From positions 1 to 64,000 of the forward strand of contig NZ_WTEY01000006.1 in the NCBI RefSeq assembly GCF_009795805.1: a stretch of DNA of 64,000 bases. The letters are read 5' to 3'. This DNA comes from Gilliamella sp. Pra-s52. Lineage in GTDB: Bacteria > Pseudomonadota > Gammaproteobacteria > Enterobacterales > Orbaceae. The position numbers were made by a program, and so were the translations under genes. Every line of letters begins with the position of its first letter. Position 1 is the first letter of the stretch. Shown here one piece after another: positions 9,487 to 17,243 of the stretch. The notes beneath the pieces are model-generated. The model did not search any database, was not told the DNA's origin, and saw only the letters and a list, made by a program, of their open reading frames with translations.

Positions 9487-10368
9487 ATGTTTAAAAGAGC
9501 TTTGCCTATTTTATTAATCTTTATTTCGATGATTTCGGTTCAAGGCAGTGCATCAATAGCTAAATATCTGTTTCCTGTATTAGGGCCTGAGGGCATGACG
9601 GCTTGGCGATTGTTTTTTTCGTCCATTCTGTTGATTTTTATACTCAAACCATGGCGTAAAACAATGACAAAACAAGCATTGAAATATGTTTGTTTGTACG
9701 GAATTTCAATTGGTGGCATGAATTTAGCGTTTTATAACGCAATTGCTAGAGTACCATTGGGGGTTGCTGTCGCTATTGAACTTACAGGACCTATTATGGT
9801 GGCAATGTGCTCATCAAGAAAACTACTTGATTTTATTTGGCTAGGTATTGCTATTATTGGGCTGTCTATGCTTTTGCCTCTTTATCAAGTTACAGATAAT
9901 TTAGATCCTATAGGCATTTTATTTGCGTTATTAGCGGGAAGTGGTTGGGCGTGTTACATTTTATTTGGACGCAAAGCCAGCACTATTTATGGAACATCAA
10001 GCGTAGCAGTTGGGTCAGTTATTGCTGCGTGCTTTTTATTCCCTATTGGAATTTGGCAAAGTGGTAGCACAATGTTTTCGTTGGAACTGCTTCCGCTTAT
10101 TTTTGTCGTTTCATTATTAGCATCGGCAATCCCTTATGGCTTAGATATGATTGCACTACCAAAATTACCGGCGCAAACATTTAGCACATTAATGAGCTTG
10201 TCTCCTGTCTTTGCCGCGCTTTCTGGATTGGTGGTTTTGCGCGAACAGCTAACTTGTAATCAATGGTTAGCCATTGTCTTTATTATTATTTCGTCCATAG
10301 GCACAGTACTTACTATGAACCATCCAGTAAAGATTAAACCGATTAAATCAAATAGTGAAATAAAGTAA
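9487..10368 (+). CDS. rhtA: RhtA-like threonine/homoserine exporter (DMT/EamA family)
   Basis: Inner-membrane exporter of 293 residues with about ten hydrophobic segments arranged as two EamA repeats. It follows E. coli RhtA closely: SIQG-type start (SVQGSASIAKYLFP), VPLGVAVAIELTGP and a second repeat with FSTLMSLSPVFAALSGL. RhtA exports homoserine and threonine in E. coli; the substrate here is inferred from similarity. AAGG lies upstream of the ATG. It is a single gene ending at a strong terminator. Confidence 0.88.
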   Translation: MFKRALPILLIFISMISVQGSASIAKYLFPVLGPEGMTAWRLFFSSILLIFILKPWRKTMTKQALKYVCLYGISIGGMNLAFYNAIARVPLGVAVAIELTGPIMVAMCSSRKLLDFIWLGIAIIGLSMLLPLYQVTDNLDPIGILFALLAGSGWACYILFGRKASTIYGTSSVAVGSVIAACFLFPIGIWQSGSTMFSLELLPLIFVVSLLASAIPYGLDMIALPKLPAQTFSTLMSLSPVFAALSGLVVLREQLTCNQWLAIVFIIISSIGTVLTMNHPVKIKPIKSNSEIK

Positions 10369-10389
10369 CAAAATTAAGCGACTAAAAAC

Positions 10390-10420
10390 AATATCGCACT
10401 GTTTATCAGTGCGATATTTT
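10390..10420. terminator. Terminator between rhtA and ffh
   Basis: A perfect 12-bp stem (AATATCGCACTG and its complement) with a 5-nt loop is followed by TT and preceded by A-rich bases. It ends rhtA and may also act for ffh, which converges from the right. Confidence 0.85.
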
Positions 10421-10482
10421 GGGGAAATTTGAAATAAAGATTATGATAGTTATCGCTGTTGAAAATTTGAATTTGTGACGCC

Positions 10483-11850
10483 TTAACGAGGAGGGAATCC
10501 CATACCTCCACCCATTAATCCTTTCATTTGGCGCATCATTTTCATCATGCCACCGCCTTTCATTTTTTTCATCATTTTTTGCATATCTTCAAACTGTTTT
10601 AATAGCTTATTAACATCTTGCACTTGTGTGCCAGAACCGTTAGCAATACGGCGTTTACGTGATCCTTTAATTATTTCAGGGTTAGCACGTTCTTTTAATG
10701 TCATTGAACCAATAATAGCTTCCATTTTGATGGTAATTTTATCATCCATCTGAGCTTTGATATGATCAGGAAGTTGACCAACACCGGGTAATTTAGCTAG
10801 CAAAGCACCCATTCCGCCCATATTACGCATCTGCTTGAGTTGGTCTTGAAAGTCATTAAAATCGAACTTATCGCCTTTTTTTAGTTTTTTGGCAATTTTC
10901 TCGGCTTTCTCTCGATCGACATTATGTTGTAGATCCTCAATCAACGAAAGTACATCACCCATGCCTAAAATGCGTGAGGCAATACGATCTGGGAAAAATG
11001 GCTCTAACGCATCAGTTTTTTCTCCCATTCCTAAGAATTTAATTGGTTTGCCCGTAATATGACGAATAGATAATGCTGCCCCACCACGAGCATCGCCATC
11101 AACTTTAGTTAAAATTACACCAGTAAGAGGCAATGCATCGTTAAACGCTTTAGCTGTATTGGCGGCATCTTGTCCTGTCATCGCATCAACCACAAATAAT
11201 GTTTCTATTGGATTAATGGCTTGATGAAGCGCTTTGATCTCATTCATCATGTCACTATCAACATGCAAACGACCCGCGGTATCGACAATAAGCACATCAA
11301 AGAACTGCAATCTTGCATGTGAAATGGCTTTATTAACGATATCAATAGGTTTTTCATTAATATCAGATGGAAAAAACTCAACATCAATCGCTTTAGCTAA
11401 GGTTTCAAGTTGTTTAATTGCTGCAGGGCGGTAAACATCGGCAGAAACAACTAACACTTTCTTTTTTTGCTTTTCTTTTAAAAATTTGGCTAACTTAGCA
11501 ACACTGGTTGTTTTACCTGCACCTTGTAAGCCTGCCATTAACATAACAGCTGGAGGTTGAGTAGCAAGATTAAGCGAACTGTTAACTTCACCCATTGCTG
11601 CTGTAAGTTCCGCTTGAACAATTTTGATAAACTCTTGTCCTGGTGTTAAGCTTTTACTAACATCTAATCCAACAGACTTTTCTTTAACTTGATTAATAAA
11701 TTCACGAACGACAGGCAAAGCAACATCAGCTTCGAGTAAGGCCATACGTACATCGCGCAATGCGTCTTTGATATTATCTTCAGATAGTCGCCCACGACCA
11801 CTGATATTACGAAATGTTTGTGATAAACGGTCGGTTAAATTCTCGAACAT
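10483..11850 (-). CDS. ffh: Signal recognition particle GTPase Ffh
   Basis: Protein part of the SRP. With 4.5S RNA it binds signal sequences of nascent membrane proteins and docks to FtsY. The N domain comes first, then the GTPase domain with P-loop GLQGAGKTT, DTAGR and TKVDGD. The C-terminal M domain is methionine-rich (QKMMKKMKGGGMMKMMRQM). The frame opens at a GTG-type codon at 11862, but the ATG at 11850 (MFENLTDRLS) has GAGAG seven bases upstream and matches the family N-terminus, giving 455 aa. The 4.5S RNA gene is not in the window. Confidence 0.98.
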   Translation of the reverse strand: MFENLTDRLSQTFRNISGRGRLSEDNIKDALRDVRMALLEADVALPVVREFINQVKEKSVGLDVSKSLTPGQEFIKIVQAELTAAMGEVNSSLNLATQPPAVMLMAGLQGAGKTTSVAKLAKFLKEKQKKKVLVVSADVYRPAAIKQLETLAKAIDVEFFPSDINEKPIDIVNKAISHARLQFFDVLIVDTAGRLHVDSDMMNEIKALHQAINPIETLFVVDAMTGQDAANTAKAFNDALPLTGVILTKVDGDARGGAALSIRHITGKPIKFLGMGEKTDALEPFFPDRIASRILGMGDVLSLIEDLQHNVDREKAEKIAKKLKKGDKFDFNDFQDQLKQMRNMGGMGALLAKLPGVGQLPDHIKAQMDDKITIKMEAIIGSMTLKERANPEIIKGSRKRRIANGSGTQVQDVNKLLKQFEDMQKMMKKMKGGGMMKMMRQMKGLMGGGMGFPPR

Positions 11851-12050
11851 ATTAACTCTCAATGAATAAAAAAATTATGTTTATGATATCAGAAAATTTC
11901 AATAAGTCCCACGATCATAATTTTGCGTTAGCTTGACACTAAATTGTGTTCCTGATGAAATGAGAACGTAAAACAAAAAAAGAAAAACCAAATATATTCA
12001 CCATATTGGTAACTAAATAACACAATAGATTAAAAAGGAGAAAATCGAAT

Positions 12051-12434
12051 ATGGCAAAAATAATTAGTACAGATAAAGCGCCAGCCGCTATAGGGCCTTA
12101 TGTTCAGGCTGTTGATTTAGGTAATATGTTATTTGCATCAGGACAAATTCCATTAGACCCAAGCACTGGTGAAATGCCAAGTTGTGTGAAAGAGCAAGCA
12201 AAACAAAGTTTAGCAAATGTTAAAGCGATTGTTACCGCTGCTGGTTATCAAGTGAATAATATTGTCAAAACGACTATTTTTTTAGCCGATATGAATGATT
12301 TTGCTGTGGTAAATGCGGTATACGAAGCCTTTTTTATTGAAAATAATGCGACTTTTCCTGCTCGTTCTTGTGTACAAGTTGCTCGAATTCCTAAAGATGC
12401 TAAAGTCGAAATAGAAGTGATTTGTAGCAATTAA
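12051..12434 (+). CDS. ridA: RidA/YjgF reactive imine deaminase
   Basis: Cytosolic trimeric enzyme that hydrolyses reactive enamine/imine intermediates such as 2-aminoacrylate from PLP enzymes. It has 127 residues. The family signature FPARSCVQVARIPKDAKVEIE contains the catalytic Arg. AAGGAG precedes the ATG with normal spacing. It is a single gene, and no ilvA or pyrBI neighbour is present. Confidence 0.95.
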   Translation: MAKIISTDKAPAAIGPYVQAVDLGNMLFASGQIPLDPSTGEMPSCVKEQAKQSLANVKAIVTAAGYQVNNIVKTTIFLADMNDFAVVNAVYEAFFIENNATFPARSCVQVARIPKDAKVEIEVICSN

Positions 12435-12554
12435 TCGCTTTTTTTACAGGAAGTTGAGAAACTACTGTAATGAATATGCAACATAAAAAACAAAACTAAT
12501 GCCTTATCACAGACAATAGATAGGGCACTTATATCGTAAAGAGAAAATAATTGT

Positions 12555-12690
12555 CACTTATTGTTACAATCTAGACTAAGGAAAAGTATGAATTTAAGAG
12601 GAATATGTTGGGATAATGCGGTCGTTAAAATTTTTTCACCCACTTAAAACACATTTTAATGGTAAAAAAATGTTGTGTAATTTTGAATAA
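12555..12690 (+). pseudogene. Remnant of an IS3-type transposase (orfB C-terminal part)
   Basis: Reading from about 12564 gives KSMNLRGICWDNAVV, very like the SMSRKGNCWDNAV block of IS3-family DDE transposases, where this Asp is catalytic. The frame stops at 12645. A one-base shift at 12624-12631 continues the alignment as FFHPLKTHFNGKK, the expected SFF-TLK block. No intact ORF or clear inverted-repeat ends remain, so this is a frameshifted, truncated relic. The rest of 12435-12817 holds no gene I can support. Confidence 0.6.
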
Positions 12691-12817
12691 TTCTAAAATT
12701 TATTCTACTGAATAGAATTAAAAACTCAAGCGATTTTGGATAAAATCACCTCATGAAGCTTTAAAGAATTATTTTATTTGTAAAGCGAAAAACTAGATAT
12801 TCTCATTTTCTTACATA

Positions 12818-13105
12818 TTACCTATCCTTTTCATTTATAGCACGATTTGATGGTTCAGAATGACAAACGTTGTTAACTTGAATTGAAATATTATTTGGTG
12901 GCTGACCATATTTATTTATGTGGATACAGTTTACATAGTCAACCATGCCACTAGTTAGAAAAAGGTCTAAAAACCATCCAAAACCAAATAAACCAGCAGT
13001 AAAAAACCAAATGATTCCTGTAATCCATTTACCACAGTACATTCGATGGACACCCCAAAAACCCAAGAAGAACCATAACAAATAAGCTACACTTTTATTT
13101 CTCAT
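12818..13105 (-). CDS. TM2-domain small membrane protein
   Basis: About 95 residues. The N-terminal part matches TM2: KSVAYLLWFFLGFWGVHRMYCG, then a second hydrophobic segment GIIWFFTAGLFGFGWFLDLFL. The C-terminal 35 residues are polar and not recognised. The role of bacterial TM2 proteins is unknown. AAGGA with seven-base spacing supports the ATG at 13105 rather than 13111. It sits alone between a transposase relic and a gene-free stretch, flanked by a short direct repeat (12486-12506 and 13321-13341). Confidence 0.8.
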   Translation of the reverse strand: MRNKSVAYLLWFFLGFWGVHRMYCGKWITGIIWFFTAGLFGFGWFLDLFLTSGMVDYVNCIHINKYGQPPNNISIQVNNVCHSEPSNRAINEKDR

Positions 13106-13111
13106 AATCAT

Positions 13112-13540
13112 CCTTATTTTATAATTACATAATGTTATCTGATTATAATTAAGTTGATTTTTTAGTACTTATATCCCTATTGATATCAGATCAACTATGT
13201 TTATCCTTACTCTTTGTATGTAATTAATGCTACAGTAGCTAAAAAAGAATATCAATAAAAAGTTTTTAAATTAACATGTTACTTTGATTGATTTAACTAT
13301 GGACAATAATAAATACATATAAAAACAAAACTAATGTCTTATGAGTTTTTAGAGAATTATTTTAATCATTCTGTGTAAAAAACGGTGTTTTCCTACATTT
13401 TATTTTTTCTAAAAAGCATGATTTTTAACCAAAAATCAAAGTAATTATTTGTTGTTAAACTGCTATTTAATGATTGATTGCCAATAAAGTTGGTGCAATA
13501 ATCTACAATTATTTATTGTTATTTTTGTCTTAACTGGATT
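13112..13540. other. Gene-free AT-rich stretch upstream of tyrB
   Basis: No coding region or RNA gene is visible. ACAAAACTAATG plus TCTTAT at about 13325 repeats a sequence at about 12490, on the other side of the TM2 gene. An AGAGAATTATTTTA segment near 13351 also resembles 12763. These may be traces of an old duplication or insertion. Confidence 0.4.
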
Positions 13541-13546
13541 GTGAAT

Positions 13547-14740
13547 ATGTTTGAAAAAGTAGAGCCGTATGCAGGCGACCCGATTTTATCGTTAGTCGCT
13601 GAATTTATTAATGATAATCGAGATAATAAGACTAATTTAAGTATTGGTTATTATTATGATGAAAACAGTATAGTTCCTCAATTAGAATGTGTAAAAATGG
13701 CTCGCGATTATATTTATCATTACAATCAAGAGGCACAGCTTTATTTGCCTATGAGTGGGTTACCATCCTATTGCCAAGCTATTGGCTCTTTATTATTTGG
13801 CGAACAACACGCTGCTTATAAAGACAAACGTATCGCAACAATACAGACACTAGGCGGATCGGGTGCACTTAAAGTGGGTGCTGATTTTTTATTTCGCTAT
13901 TTTCCACACGCTCAAGTATGGGTAAGTGATCCAACTTGGGATAATCATATCGCTATCTTTAGTGGTGCGGGTTTTAAGGTCAACCAGTATCCTTATTTTG
14001 ATGAACAAACATGTGGCGTAAAATTTGATGCAATGCTTGAAACATTAAATCAATTGCCAGCTAAAAGCATCGTATTACTTCATCCTTGTTGTCATAACCC
14101 AACTGGTGCTGATTTAACTCATGCTCAATGGGATAAAGTGATTGAAGTATTAAAGGAACGGGATCTAATTCCTTTTATGGATATTGCTTATCAAGGTTTT
14201 GGTGAAAGTATTGACGATGACGCTTATGCCATTCGAAAGGCGGCAGATGCAGGATTATGTGGCTTTATTAGTAACTCGTTTTCAAAAACATTTTCACTTT
14301 ATGGTGAACGTGTTGGCGGTTTATCGGTTTTATGTGATAACAATAACGTCGCCAACCGCGTATTAGGGCAACTGCAAGCAACCGTTCGTCGCAATTATTC
14401 TAGCCCATCGGCTTATGGTGCACAGCTAGTTAGTTATATACTAAATAACCCAACCCTTAAAGAACAATGGGTTAAAGAGGTGGATGCGATGAGAAGCCGT
14501 ATCGTAACAATGCGAACAATGCTTGTCGACCTACTGAAAACTGCTATACCCAATCGTAATTTTGATTATTTAGTTAAACAGCGAGGCATGTTTAGCTATA
14601 CCGGCTTTACAAAAGAACAAGTCACACAATTAAAAGATCATTTTGCTGTTTATTTGGTGGGCAGTGGAAGGATGTGTGTGGCGGGTTTAAATCACCATAA
14701 TATTGATCGTGTGGCAGAAGCATTTGCTGCATTAAAATAA
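13547..14740 (+). CDS. tyrB: Aromatic amino acid aminotransferase
   Basis: PLP-dependent class I aminotransferase making tyrosine and phenylalanine (and leucine in E. coli). It matches TyrB over its whole length. Landmarks are [27 protein letters not shown], the PLP lysine in [17 protein letters not shown], and RRNYSSP. The frame includes GTG at 13541, but the ATG at 13547 gives 397 aa, identical to the E. coli length. The entericidin-like gene follows 26 bp later and may be co-transcribed. Confidence 0.95.
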   Translation: MFEKVEPYAGDPILSLVAEFINDNRDNKTNLSIGYYYDENSIVPQLECVKMARDYIYHYNQEAQLYLPMSGLPSYCQAIGSLLFGEQHAAYKDKRIATIQTLGGSGALKVGADFLFRYFPHAQVWVSDPTWDNHIAIFSGAGFKVNQYPYFDEQTCGVKFDAMLETLNQLPAKSIVLLHPCCHNPTGADLTHAQWDKVIEVLKERDLIPFMDIAYQGFGESIDDDAYAIRKAADAGLCGFISNSFSKTFSLYGERVGGLSVLCDNNNVANRVLGQLQATVRRNYSSPSAYGAQLVSYILNNPTLKEQWVKEVDAMRSRIVTMRTMLVDLLKTAIPNRNFDYLVKQRGMFSYTGFTKEQVTQLKDHFAVYLVGSGRMCVAGLNHHNIDRVAEAFAALK

Positions 14741-14766
14741 ACATGCTACTAAAAGGAGTATATTTT

Positions 14767-14916
14767 ATGTTCCATAAAGTGTTAATGTTAATATTAGGTA
14801 TAGCTATGACGACTTTGGTTGTTGGATGTAACACTGTTAAAGGTGTTGGGCAAGATGTTGAATCGGGTGGAAAGGCTATTTCACATACTGCCGAAAAAGT
14901 AAGTGATAAAATGTAA
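14767..14916 (+). CDS. ecnB: Entericidin-like small lipoprotein
   Basis: A 49-residue ORF. It has a lipoprotein signal with TTLVVGC, then NTVKGVGQDVESGGKAI and a charged C-terminus, the pattern of the entericidin EcnA/EcnB family (membrane lipoproteins described as a toxin/antidote pair in enterobacteria). AAGGAG lies about 10 bp before the ATG. Only one member is present, so pairing with an EcnA-type partner cannot be shown. Confidence 0.85.
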   Translation: MFHKVLMLILGIAMTTLVVGCNTVKGVGQDVESGGKAISHTAEKVSDKM

Positions 14917-14972
14917 CTAAGGTTATATATGTCTAGAAATATTTTAGCATTTTAACTTTTTTTAGAGTAAAA

Positions 14973-15476
14973 ATGCTACGTAGTTTGTCTTTTGTTATAT
15001 TATTTTTACTTGTTGGGTGCGGTTCGTTAAATTTACGAACCGCACCTTTAACTGTGGAAAATTGTCAATATTCAATCCTATCGGGTATTGAGTTTTTATT
15101 AAATACCCTCCCAGCAGATACCCCAAGTTATCAGTATGTTTATATTGCTCAAAGTAGAGTAAGCCAACACTTACCATCTAATTATGCAGGCATAAAAGGC
15201 AAATTAACGGGACAAACTTTAGTCCGTGACTATCCTAAAGAAACTTTTTGGCGAACGCCAAGCCTACTAGAAAGCGCTTCTTTATATGACGATGGATATG
15301 ATGATCTTTATATTCGCAAAACACAAAAAGAAGCGCGTGATCGCAAGGCCAAATTTGTAGTAAGGCAAGCCGTGTTGCAAAATTGCCAAATCGTTTATAT
15401 CGCTATTGATTCTTTAGCCAAAGACAGGGATAATCCTTTACTAATTGAATCTAGTGACTTATCAATTATTAAATAA
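14973..15476 (+). CDS. Predicted lipoprotein, function unknown
   Basis: 167 residues. The N-terminus MLRSLSFVILFLLVGCGS is a clear lipoprotein signal with lipobox LVGC. The remainder is mixed polar sequence with two Cys residues and no recognised domain. It follows the entericidin-like gene by about 55 bp on the same strand. Its role is not known. Confidence 0.75.
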   Translation: MLRSLSFVILFLLVGCGSLNLRTAPLTVENCQYSILSGIEFLLNTLPADTPSYQYVYIAQSRVSQHLPSNYAGIKGKLTGQTLVRDYPKETFWRTPSLLESASLYDDGYDDLYIRKTQKEARDRKAKFVVRQAVLQNCQIVYIAIDSLAKDRDNPLLIESSDLSIIK

Positions 15477-15647
15477 GAATAAAAATAACTAAGGGAAAAG
15501 ACTTAAAGGATTAAAAGGTGGGTTAATTTTAATTTGTGTTAAATTGTTTTTTTATTTGAAGTAGGTCTAAATTATTTATTTTTTCTTTTAAGAATTTATA
15601 CATATCTATATTTTATTAAAAGTAATAAATCTCCTATCTTCTTTATT

Positions 15648-15791
15648 ATGTTTAGTAGTAGTTTTATTGCAATCATTTATACCTGTATTTGGATTGCTTA
15701 TATATTAAAGTCAGTACGAGTCAAAAATACATTTGTTAATGGTCGCCGTGTGAAGGTACGAGCAATACCATTGTTGGCTAATTTGTTTTAA
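15648..15791 (+). CDS. Possible 47-residue membrane peptide
   Basis: ATG-to-TAA frame with a hydrophobic first half (FIAIIYTCIWIAYILK) and a basic second half (VNGRRVKVRAIPLLANLF). Its stop lies nine bases before the galU ATG, so it could be a leader gene for galU. No clear SD precedes it. The rest of 15477-15800 is AT-rich with no gene seen. Confidence 0.35.
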   Translation: MFSSSFIAIIYTCIWIAYILKSVRVKNTFVNGRRVKVRAIPLLANLF

Positions 15792-15800
15792 GGAAATAAA

Positions 15801-16715
15801 ATGACATTACATTTAGAAAGTTCGGTTAGCGGAAAAGTAAGAAAAGCGGTTATCCCCGTAGCTGGTTTAGGTACGCGTATGTTACCTGCAACTAAAGCCA
15901 TTCCTAAAGAGATGCTTCCTGTTGTTGATAAACCACTAATTCAATATGTGGTTAAAGAATGTATTGCCGCCGGCATAACCGAAATTATCTTTGTTACTCA
16001 CTCATCAAAAAACTCGATTGAAAACCACTTTGACACCAGTTTTGAATTAGAAGCAATGCTAGAAGCGCGTGTTAAACGTCAGTTATTGCAAGAAGTACAA
16101 GGTATTTTGCCTAAAAATGTCACAATAACAAGTGTTCGCCAAGGCTTAGCAAAAGGGCTTGGTCATGCAGTATTATGTGCTTATCCTCTGGTTGGTAATG
16201 AACCTTTTGCTGTTGTTTTACCTGATGTCATTATTGACGAATACGATAGTGATTTGACTCAAGATAATTTAGCTGCAATGATCAATAATTATCACGAAAC
16301 CAAACACAGCCAAATCATGGTAGAGCCTGTGCCAAAAGAGTTAGTTTCTTCCTATGGTATTGTTGACTGCCGTGGTGAAACGCTATCAGCAGGCAATGTA
16401 GCACAAATGTATAGCGTTGTTGAAAAACCATCGATTGACAAAGCACCATCAAACCAATCTGTAGTTGGACGCTATGTATTATCTGAAAAGATTTGGCCTT
16501 TACTTGCTAAAACGCCATTAGGCGCAGGGGGTGAAATTCAGTTAACTGATGCGATTGCAATGCTACTAGAAGAAGATCCAGTTGATGCTTATTGCATAAA
16601 GGGACGTAGCCATGACTGTGGTAATAAATTGGGCTATGTACAAACCTTTGTTCAATATGCAATGCGCCACAAAAGTTTGGGTAACGATGTTAAAGCTTGG
16701 TTAAAGACACTTTAG
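15801..16715 (+). CDS. galU: UTP-glucose-1-phosphate uridylyltransferase
   Basis: Makes UDP-glucose from UTP and glucose-1-phosphate for LPS core, capsule and galactose metabolism. It has 304 residues (302 in E. coli). The nucleotidyltransferase signature [19 protein letters not shown] is at about residues 22-40, followed by VEKP and [17 protein letters not shown] precedes the ATG. It is monocistronic or follows the small ORF upstream, and ends at the terminator at 16737-16765. Confidence 0.97.
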   Translation: MTLHLESSVSGKVRKAVIPVAGLGTRMLPATKAIPKEMLPVVDKPLIQYVVKECIAAGITEIIFVTHSSKNSIENHFDTSFELEAMLEARVKRQLLQEVQGILPKNVTITSVRQGLAKGLGHAVLCAYPLVGNEPFAVVLPDVIIDEYDSDLTQDNLAAMINNYHETKHSQIMVEPVPKELVSSYGIVDCRGETLSAGNVAQMYSVVEKPSIDKAPSNQSVVGRYVLSEKIWPLLAKTPLGAGGEIQLTDAIAMLLEEDPVDAYCIKGRSHDCGNKLGYVQTFVQYAMRHKSLGNDVKAWLKTL

Positions 16716-16736
16716 TTTTGAACATCTAACAATATA

Positions 16737-16765
16737 AAAAAGGGCGCAGATGGCGTCCTTTTTAT
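16737..16765 (+). terminator. Terminator after galU
   Basis: AAAAGGGCGC / GCGTCCTTTTT hairpin with one mismatch and a 5-nt loop, followed by T-rich sequence. Confidence 0.8.
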
Positions 16766-16818
16766 TTATAATAATTAAAGTGGTCAAATTTTTATTTGAT
16801 TAACATGAATTTGACCTA

Positions 16819-17157
16819 CTAAAAAGGTATGCAATTTTCGCGTATTTTTTGTAGCTCCTCTTTGCTGTGTGAGATGTTGTCTATTTTTTGAACTTCAATG
16901 AGCTTTTCATCGTATTCAATAGAATTGATACAATTGAATACAATAGGATGCTGATAATAACCAAAAAATTTAGGTGTAACATACTTAATTTTGATATTTT
17001 TTGGTTGTTGAGATACTGGTTGACTAGTAACAAAAGTATTATTCTTAAAAAAATAATAGCCACCACTAACCACCAATACTAAAAAAATAGCGCCTAATGC
17101 CCAAAGTATTTTGAGGGTAATTGGTTTTTTTTTGTTTTCAATAACAATACTATTCAT
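16819..17157 (-). CDS. Single-span membrane protein, function unknown
   Basis: 112 residues. A short basic cytoplasmic N-terminus (IENKKKPITLK), one membrane span (ILWALGAIFLVLVVSGGYYFF) and a periplasmic-type C-terminal part of about 70 residues with two Cys. No family recognised. It is the last gene of the minus-strand cluster 23177-16819, 86 bp after the Sel1-repeat gene. Confidence 0.65.
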   Translation of the reverse strand: MNSIVIENKKKPITLKILWALGAIFLVLVVSGGYYFFKNNTFVTSQPVSQQPKNIKIKYVTPKFFGYYQHPIVFNCINSIEYDEKLIEVQKIDNISHSKEELQKIRENCIPF

Positions 17158-17243
17158 ACTTTATTTACCTATATTAACTATTTAAACACCAGTCCGTATT
17201 GAATTTGGTGGTTTACTTTAATTAAGCACTATCACTTAGTCTA

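Noticed and set aside
16779-16796. AAGTGGTCAAATTTTT resembling a Haemophilus DNA-uptake sequence
   Set aside because: The core CG of AAGTGCGGT is missing and the other GCAAGCGGT-like sites in the window are too few to show an uptake-sequence system.
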